Positions 1 to 5,194 of a stretch of DNA of 7,083 bases are shown in pieces. The notes beneath the pieces are model-generated. The model did not search any database. It saw nothing but the letters and a program-made list of their open reading frames with translations, and was not told the origin of the DNA. The translations under genes were made by a program, and so were the position numbers. The stretch is taken from the NCBI GenBank assembly GCA_023417955.1, contig JAEZDW010000406.1, positions 1 through 7,083 of the forward strand, in the 5' to 3' direction. Numbering within the stretch: position 1 is the first letter of the stretch; the number at the start of each line of letters is the position of its first letter. Origin of the DNA: Bacteroidota bacterium. Lineage in GTDB: Bacteria; Bacteroidota; Bacteroidia; Cytophagales; Cyclobacteriaceae.

Positions 1-354
1 GCCCTGCCATATGCCGAGGTTGAGTCGTCCGCGGGTGACGGGTATCAACACCGACGATCCCAGCAGTGATGCTTTCAGATGCGCGGGCATGTCATCCGAA
101 CCTTCGCTGTCGTGTTCATAATACGGAGCATTTTCCGGTACCATCAGGTTGAAATGGCTTTCGAAGTCCAGCCTTACCGTTGGATCAGCATTTTCATTGA
201 TCGTCAGCCCCGCTGAAGTATGTTTAATAAATACCTGAAGCATCCCGGTTTCAATCTTGCTGAGTTCGGGAATCGCATCGGTCACAAGATGAGTGATGAG
301 GTGAAAGCCACGTCGTCTCGGCGGCAGCGTTATTTCGCGTTGATAGAAATGCAT
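1..354 (-). CDS. yjbQ: YjbQ/UPF0047 family protein (secondary thiamine-phosphate synthase type), 3' end outside window
   Basis: The first 118 codons are visible on the minus strand and remain open at the left edge. Family hallmarks are all present: HTSA at residues 45-48, NEN at 53-55, DPTVR at 57-61, EHD at 80-82, EG at 84-85, DDMPAH at 87-92, and a GR..LGIWQG stretch at 109-118. The protein closely resembles E. coli YjbQ as I remember it, which is about 138 residues, so only about 20 residues should be missing. Family members are small cytoplasmic proteins; some show weak thiamine-phosphate synthase activity, but the physiological role is unsettled, so the enzymatic name is a family label. 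The ATG at 354 is well supported, because an in-frame TGA lies only a few codons upstream. There is no Shine-Dalgarno motif. The gene diverges from the AraC-type regulator, and nothing suggests they act together. Confidence 0.93.
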   Translation of the reverse strand, partial: MHFYQREITLPPRRRGFHLITHLVTDAIPELSKIETGMLQVFIKHTSAGLTINENADPTVRLDFESHFNLMVPENAPYYEHDSEGSDDMPAHLKASLLGSSVLIPVTRGRLNLGIWQG

Positions 355-557
355 TGTTCTGAAGTTTCAGCGAACATAAATATGAATCGCGAAATTCCCA
401 CAATGACCAACAGCACTCCGGCTGATGGGGAAAAAATCCCCGCTACCGACTTTTGATACCGGAATAATACGGTTAACCGCTTCAATTTCAATGAAGTAGA
501 TATGGCTTATTTAGCAAATTTTTTTATCTTTCTGGAAGCCTTCTTAAGAGTAGGATT
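355..557. other. Divergent intergenic region between the YjbQ-family gene and the AraC-type regulator
   Basis: These 203 bases separate two divergently transcribed genes and should hold both promoters. A small perfect hairpin lies at 427-441: GGGGA, five A, TCCCC. An imperfect symmetric element, CCGGAATAATACGG, follows at about 459-472. A T-rich stretch at 519-531 contains TATCTTTC, a possible -7 element for the regulator, but I found no convincing -33 partner. AGGA lies a few bases before the ATG at 558 and could be a weak ribosome binding site. I saw no credible coding sequence here. Confidence 0.5.
375..403 (-). promoter_or_regulatory. Candidate Bacteroidetes-type promoter for the YjbQ-family gene
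   Basis: Read on the minus strand, TTG (401-403) is followed after 18 bases by TATTTATG (375-382). This is one mismatch from the Bacteroidetes -7 consensus TAnnTTTG, at near-normal spacing from a -33 TTG. It would start transcription a short distance upstream of the ATG at 354. The motifs are short and the region is A/T-rich, so a chance match is quite possible. Confidence 0.3.
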
Positions 558-1751
558 ATGCAGTTAACAGAAATGCTTGCTATGTTGCTTCCCGGGTCCG
601 CATTTGGTCGCGGTATTTCGGGATTTCTACAGCAGTTTTCCGGCTGCAGGCTGTTCCCTTCTATTTCAGAAGTCCGCGTTACAGACCCGCAACTCGATCA
701 GCCTGTCGCTGATTCTTCTTCCGACTCTTACGCTGAATTGTCGTCCGCGATATATAATGATGAGCGTTTCATGTCCATCTTTTTTCTCGCGACCCTTGCT
801 CTTTTCTTCGTTCTGGTAATCTACGCTTTCGACCGATACCGCAAGTATCGCAGATCGCGAACCCTGGCAGGGTTTACCGGTGCAGGCTTAGAGGATACGT
901 CCAATCCCGATGTTTCCGAACCCGCCGTAGGAGAGCCGGAAACGGCAGGATTTGTCCCTACCTATTTTTCGACGGACTCTGCGCCCGCAATTCTCGTCGC
1001 CGAGGAAGATGAGGAGATGCGAACCTTCATCGCAAACACGTTAAGGCTCAATTATCGCGTGATTACTGCCAAGAACGGATTGAAGGCCTTCCGAAAGGCG
1101 TTTGAAGTTGTGCCTGATCTTGTTATCACCAATGCACTCATGCCCGGAATGGACGGGGGTTCATTGTGCCATCTGCTGAAAGCAGCAACGGCGACAAGTC
1201 ACATCCCGGTAATTATCCTGGATGCTGAACATGAATTCGGTTCAACTTTGCCGGTACCGGCAGATGGATGCATTCGGCCGGACTTTGATGCGCGAACACT
1301 GCTGATCGAAATTCGCAGTTTCCTTGATCAGCGCCGCCATCTTTACAACGCGTTCCAGAAACAACTCAAAGGAGAAGGCCCTATCGAGCCTTATTTTGCA
1401 GAAGAAGCAGCGTTCATCCAAAGGTTGAACGGGCTCGTAAAAAACAACTACCACAATTCGTCATACGGTGTCGAAGATTTGGCGGACGCCCTTTCGCTCA
1501 CCAAAATTCAACTGTTCCGAAAACTGAAAGCGCTGATTAACCGAGCTCCCGGTGAGTACATCCGGAACTTCCGGGTTAACGAGGCCAAGCGGATGCTGCG
1601 TGCGGAAAATATTCAGGTGAGTGAAATAGCAGGTCGGGTCGGCTTTTCGAATATGTCAGGTTTTACCAAGGCCTTTAAAGAAGTCACCGGAATTTCACCG
1701 GTCGAATACGTTGTCGAAACCCGTTCCATTACCGATCCTGTAACGGATTAA
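558..1751 (+). CDS. Membrane-anchored AraC-family transcriptional regulator with a degenerate (pseudo-)receiver domain
   Basis: The protein has 397 residues. Residues 1-70 form a short N-terminal region without a recognisable domain. Residues 72-91 form one membrane helix, followed by the basic KYRRSR stretch (96-101), which predicts N-out, C-in topology. Residues 102-142 are an acidic, proline-containing linker. Residues 143-262 are a receiver-type domain, and about 288-386 an AraC-type DNA-binding domain with two helix-turn-helix units (about 303-324 and 353-375) ending in the family signature GFSNMSGFTKAFKEVTGISP. The receiver is degenerate: Asn192 replaces the phosphoacceptor Asp before MPGMDG, the acidic pair is Glu149-Glu150, Asp222 stands at the Thr/Ser position, and Arg240 at the invariant Lys. 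Normal aspartate phosphorylation is therefore unlikely. The layout resembles the C-terminal half of a Bacteroidetes hybrid two-component system without its kinase. It is the first available start: upstream in frame there is no ATG, GTG or TTG before a TGA at about 492. Target genes and signal are unknown. Confidence 0.9.
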   Translation: MQLTEMLAMLLPGSAFGRGISGFLQQFSGCRLFPSISEVRVTDPQLDQPVADSSSDSYAELSSAIYNDERFMSIFFLATLALFFVLVIYAFDRYRKYRRSRTLAGFTGAGLEDTSNPDVSEPAVGEPETAGFVPTYFSTDSAPAILVAEEDEEMRTFIANTLRLNYRVITAKNGLKAFRKAFEVVPDLVITNALMPGMDGGSLCHLLKAATATSHIPVIILDAEHEFGSTLPVPADGCIRPDFDARTLLIEIRSFLDQRRHLYNAFQKQLKGEGPIEPYFAEEAAFIQRLNGLVKNNYHNSSYGVEDLADALSLTKIQLFRKLKALINRAPGEYIRNFRVNEAKRMLRAENIQVSEIAGRVGFSNMSGFTKAFKEVTGISPVEYVVETRSITDPVTD

Positions 1752-1756
1752 CGGAA

Positions 1757-1781
1757 TTTCAGCTTTTTGCTGAAACTTTTC
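1757..1781 (+). terminator. Probable intrinsic terminator after the AraC-type regulator
   Basis: A perfect 7-bp stem, TTTCAGC (1757-1763) with GCTGAAA (1769-1775), encloses a TTTTT loop and is followed by CTTTTC. It begins five bases after the stop codon. The stem is short and the T-run is interrupted, so it may be leaky. It still argues that the downstream protease gene has its own promoter. Confidence 0.6.
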
Positions 1782-1920
1782 ATGATTCCTTGCCATCTTG
1801 GAGGCGTAACTCAACCTCAATGAGCACCCGTTTATGATCGACGTGAAGGCATTCTTTCCTGTTCACGATTGGCGGCAAATCTTAATCGAAATTCAACCCA
1901 TTTCTAACTAAATTATATTT
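1782..1920. other. Intergenic region upstream of the M16 protease gene
   Basis: These 139 bases presumably contain the promoter of the protease gene. I found no pair of motifs that fits the Bacteroidetes -33/-7 consensus well. The last bases before the ATG are strongly A/T-rich (AAATTATATTT), as is usual for Bacteroidota translation starts without a Shine-Dalgarno sequence. No RNA gene or convincing small gene was seen. Confidence 0.4.
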
Positions 1921-4900
1921 ATGCAACGACCGATGAACCAATTCAGGTTGCTCGTCTTTTTTCTTGCGCTGGTAGCAGCGGGATGTAAACAAGACGCGCC
2001 TTATGAACTCAAGACGGCCGAATCCAATGGCTACACCTATCAGTACGTTCCGAATGATCCGCTGAAAGCGAGGATTTATACTTTAAAGAATGGACTGAAA
2101 GTGTATTTGAGCCAATACCAGGATGAGCCCCGCCTGCAAACACAAATCGCAGTCAAAGCAGGAGGGAAGAACGATCCCGCAAATAATACAGGTCTCGCTC
2201 ACTACCTCGAGCATATCATGTTCAAGGGGACATCTGACTTCGGAACCCTGGACTGGAAGTCGGAGCAGCCTTTGCTTGACAGCATCGAACGGTTGTTCAC
2301 TGCATACGGTCAGTTGCAGGACTCTGAAGAACGTACTGCAATGTACAATCAGATCGACAAGGTTTCTTTCGAGGCTTCGAAGTTTGCCATCCCTAATGAA
2401 TACGACAAAATGGTAAGCGTAATCGGTGCCCGCGGAACCAACGCCTACACCACGGAAGATCGCACCGTATATATCAACGACATTCCGGCTAATCAACTTG
2501 AGAACTGGCTGGAGATCGAAGCAAACCGTTTCCGTATGATCGTACCGCGCCTGTTCCATACGGAACTTGAGGCCGTTTACGAAGAAAAGAACCGGAGTCT
2601 TGACAATGACTACTGGAAAACTTATGAGAATTTGTACAGGTCCATGTTCTCGAAGCACCCTTACGGTACCCAGACTGTTATAGGAACAATTGACCACCTT
2701 AAGAATCCTTCCATAACTGCAATCAAGGAGTACTTCGACACATATTACAGACCAAACAATGTGGCGATCTGCCTCAGTGGTGACCTTGATTACGACAAGA
2801 CAATCGCGCTCATCGACAAATACTTTGGCGCCTGGGAACCGAATGAAAATCTGCCCTCGTATACGCGCATAGAGGAGGATCCGCTCACCGCACCGGTGGT
2901 TCGTGAAGTATTTGGGCCCGATGCGGAATGGGTTAACATTGGCTTCCGCTTCAACGGACGCAGCTCGCGCGATTATGATCTGCTCACTCTTTGTGACATG
3001 ATTCTTGCAAATTCGCAAGCCGGATTGATCGATATTAACCTGAAGCAACAGCAGCGTGTCATCGAACCGAGCTCATACGTAGATGCAATGAATGACTATT
3101 GTATTCATACGTTCGAGGGGCGTCCACGTGAAGGTCAGACATTGGATGAAGTCCGCGATCTCCTTCTCGAACAGATTGAACTTCTGAAAAAAGGGGAATT
3201 TGAAGACTGGCTGGTTGAAGCAACGATTAACGATCTAAAGAAGAGCCAGATCCGTGCATCACAACGCAACTGGTCACGCTCCAACGATCTCGTCATGGCA
3301 TTTACGAATGATATTCCGTGGAACGACTACATCGCGCGTATCGACCGCCTGCGCGAATACACGAAGGAAGACATCGTGAAGTTCGCGAATGAACACTATG
3401 GAAACAATTACGCGATTGTTTACAAACGCACTGGTAAGGATCCGAATGCACAACAGGTAACGAAGCCTGCCATCACGAAAGTGACGCTGAACAAGGAAAA
3501 CAAATCACCATTCCACGAAGCTATCTCATCGAAAAAGGTTGAGAAGCTTCAGCCGGTATTCATCGACTACGATAAAGACATCAAAAAGCTTAAGATGAAT
3601 AAAGGTGTGGAAGTACTTTATACACAAAACAAGGAAAACGACCTCTACACACTGTTCTATCTTTCGGATGTTGGCAGCAATAACGATCCCAAGATCAAGG
3701 TTGCTATCGAATACCTGCAATACCTCGGTACCGACGACATGAGTGCTGAGGATTTTAAGAAAGAATTCTACCGCCTGGGTGCAAATTTTGGAGTGAACGC
3801 ATCTCAGGATCAGACCTACATTTACCTCGAAGGTTTGAAAGAAACAATGGACGAATCGCTTGTATTGTTTGAAAAACTGCTCGCAAATCCGAAGGCCGAC
3901 GAAGAAGCCATGAAGAAAATGGTTGACGGTATATTCAAGAAGCGCGAAGACCTGAAGAAGGACAAGCAGGCCATCATGTTCAGCGGGCTGATGAACTACG
4001 GTCTTTATGGCCCGAACTCGCCTTTTACTAACGTGCTCACCAATAAGCAACTTCGCGAGTTGAAGCCTGATGAACTCATCGAAATCATTCGGGATTTTAC
4101 GAAGACGGAACATCGCGTTCTTTATTTTGGACCGGAACCGGAAGATAAACTGCTGGCCACGCTTGAAAAGAATCATACATTACCGGATCAGCTTAAACCT
4201 GCGCCTGAGCGTGTGAAATTCGCTATGCAGGATAACGCAACTCCGCAGGTCTACTGGACAGACTACGATATGGTTCAGGCAGAAATTATTTTCCTGAACA
4301 AAGGCAGCCAGTTTGATGCTTCGCGTTTGCCGATCAGCCGCTTATTCAACGAATACTTCGGTTCGAGCATGGCTTCGCCGGTATTCCAGGAATTGCGTGA
4401 GGCACAGGGTTTGGCTTACTCTGCGTTCGCCAGCTATGGATCTGCAGGGCATGCTGATGACGACGATACGTTCTTTGCCTACATTGGAACGCAGGCCGAC
4501 AAACAACCGGAGGCCATGAAAGCGATGTTGGGCCTCGTGCGCAACTTCCCGCGTTCCGACAATGGATTTGAGGTTGCTAAGAACGCGATCCTGAATCAGA
4601 TTGAAAGTGAACGCATCACCAAAACGGCAATCCTCTTCTCGTATGAGTCAGCCAAAAAACGCGGCCTTAATTACGACGTGCGCAAGGATATCTACGAAAA
4701 AGTACAACAGTACACACTGGATGATGTTGAGAAATTCCAGCAGGAATACCTGAAGGACAATTCCTACAACGTGGTGCTTATTGGCAGCAAGGACAAAGTC
4801 AACTTCAAGGAGTTGAATCAGTATGGAAAGGTTCAGCAACTGACACTTGATCAGATATTCGGATACGAAAAAGAAGAGCGTATCGAACTCGAATCAGTTC

Positions 4901-4929
4901 CTCAGGCTAAAACGGTGAAACAAGAATAA
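1921..4929 (+). CDS. M16 family (insulinase/pitrilysin-like) zinc metalloprotease, lipoprotein
   Basis: The 1002-residue protein begins with a lipoprotein signal peptide: Arg9, a hydrophobic stretch at 10-20, and a lipobox ending AAGC with Cys22 as the lipidated residue. It should act in the periplasm or on the outer membrane. The N-terminal half carries the inverted zinc motif HYLEH (His94, Glu97, His98). The third ligand is most likely Glu222, in an ELEAVYEE stretch that aligns with the E-x6-E element of insulysin. The C-terminal half (about 540-970) has no HxxEH but keeps the Arg826/Tyr833 pair in REAQGLAYS, typical of the second M16 domain. The catalytic domain holds about 47 extra residues (about 112-158) between FKGT and the NAYT strand, a feature I recall from Bacteroidetes members. 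The length fits a single-chain clamshell protease of about 950-1000 residues. Translation could also begin at Met5 (position 1933), which gives a tidier signal peptide. Family members degrade peptides; the substrate is unknown. Terminators on both sides suggest a monocistronic gene. Confidence 0.95.
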   Translation: MQRPMNQFRLLVFFLALVAAGCKQDAPYELKTAESNGYTYQYVPNDPLKARIYTLKNGLKVYLSQYQDEPRLQTQIAVKAGGKNDPANNTGLAHYLEHIMFKGTSDFGTLDWKSEQPLLDSIERLFTAYGQLQDSEERTAMYNQIDKVSFEASKFAIPNEYDKMVSVIGARGTNAYTTEDRTVYINDIPANQLENWLEIEANRFRMIVPRLFHTELEAVYEEKNRSLDNDYWKTYENLYRSMFSKHPYGTQTVIGTIDHLKNPSITAIKEYFDTYYRPNNVAICLSGDLDYDKTIALIDKYFGAWEPNENLPSYTRIEEDPLTAPVVREVFGPDAEWVNIGFRFNGRSSRDYDLLTLCDMILANSQAGLIDINLKQQQRVIEPSSYVDAMNDYCIHTFEGRPREGQTLDEVRDLLLEQIELLKKGEFEDWLVEATINDLKKSQIRASQRNWSRSNDLVMAFTNDIPWNDYIARIDRLREYTKEDIVKFANEHYGNNYAIVYKRTGKDPNAQQVTKPAITKVTLNKENKSPFHEAISSKKVEKLQPVFIDYDKDIKKLKMNKGVEVLYTQNKENDLYTLFYLSDVGSNNDPKIKVAIEYLQYLGTDDMSAEDFKKEFYRLGANFGVNASQDQTYIYLEGLKETMDESLVLFEKLLANPKADEEAMKKMVDGIFKKREDLKKDKQAIMFSGLMNYGLYGPNSPFTNVLTNKQLRELKPDELIEIIRDFTKTEHRVLYFGPEPEDKLLATLEKNHTLPDQLKPAPERVKFAMQDNATPQVYWTDYDMVQAEIIFLNKGSQFDASRLPISRLFNEYFGSSMASPVFQELREAQGLAYSAFASYGSAGHADDDDTFFAYIGTQADKQPEAMKAMLGLVRNFPRSDNGFEVAKNAILNQIESERITKTAILFSYESAKKRGLNYDVRKDIYEKVQQYTLDDVEKFQQEYLKDNSYNVVLIGSKDKVNFKELNQYGKVQQLTLDQIFGYEKEERIELESVPQAKTVKQE

Positions 4930-4951
4930 CCGCAATTGCACAATTCTTCAG

Positions 4952-4983
4952 AAAGGGCTGCTCCGAATGAGCAGTCCTTTTTT
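4952..4983 (+). terminator. Strong intrinsic terminator after the M16 protease gene
   Basis: A 12-bp stem, AAAGGGCTGCTC (4952-4963) with GAGCAGTCCTTT (4969-4980), contains one G-U pair, encloses the loop CGAAT, and runs into six T residues (4978-4983) followed by GTTTTAT. It starts 22 bases after the protease stop codon. This is the clearest transcription end in the window. Confidence 0.9.
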
Positions 4984-5194
4984 GTTTTATGGTTTTCTTA
5001 AACGCTTTCGCGAAACTACGACGTTGAATATCGAAAATCGTGAGGTAAGAAATCTCTCGTATTCTGCAAAATTCCCATACCCATGACGTTGTAGGAGGGG
5101 CTGCACTCTTAGAAATCAGGTACCCCGTCCGTGATCGGCGGATGGCGCGTTGGCCAAAATTATTTACATTCGGTCACAACCTGACGCATTCATT
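4984..5194. other. Non-coding upstream region of the sensor kinase gene
   Basis: This stretch between the terminator and the ATG at 5195 probably holds the promoter of the sensor kinase. The heptamer GACGTTG occurs twice, at about 5010-5016 and 5084-5090, but in too little context to call it an operator. TACATTCG at 5165-5172 is one mismatch from the Bacteroidetes -7 consensus, though I saw no matching -33 element. I saw no gene here; an ATG at 5142 opens a reading frame that runs into the kinase gene out of frame. Confidence 0.4.

Noticed and set aside
220..456. A 78-codon plus-strand open frame near the left end
   Set aside because: Most of it is antisense to the YjbQ-family gene, whose family motifs are unmistakable. 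The product has no recognisable features.
1834..1911. A possible 25-codon small ORF (MIDVKAFFPV...) just upstream of the protease, its ATG overlapping the stop of a five-codon ORF (MSTRL) that starts at 1820
   Set aside because: There is no ribosome binding site at useful distance, the length is within chance expectation, and the peptide shows no membrane, leader or attenuator pattern. Only conservation in relatives would revive it.
2083..3048. A 321-codon open frame on the minus strand inside the protease gene
   Set aside because: It lies wholly antisense to a well-supported M16 gene. Its translation is Cys/Val/Ile-rich with no recognisable domain, as expected from the complement of a codon-biased gene.
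3526..4176. A 216-codon minus-strand open frame inside the protease gene
   Set aside because: It is antisense to the C-terminal M16 domain. The product is rich in Phe, Leu, Val and Ile because it mirrors Lys/Glu codons, and no family is recognisable.
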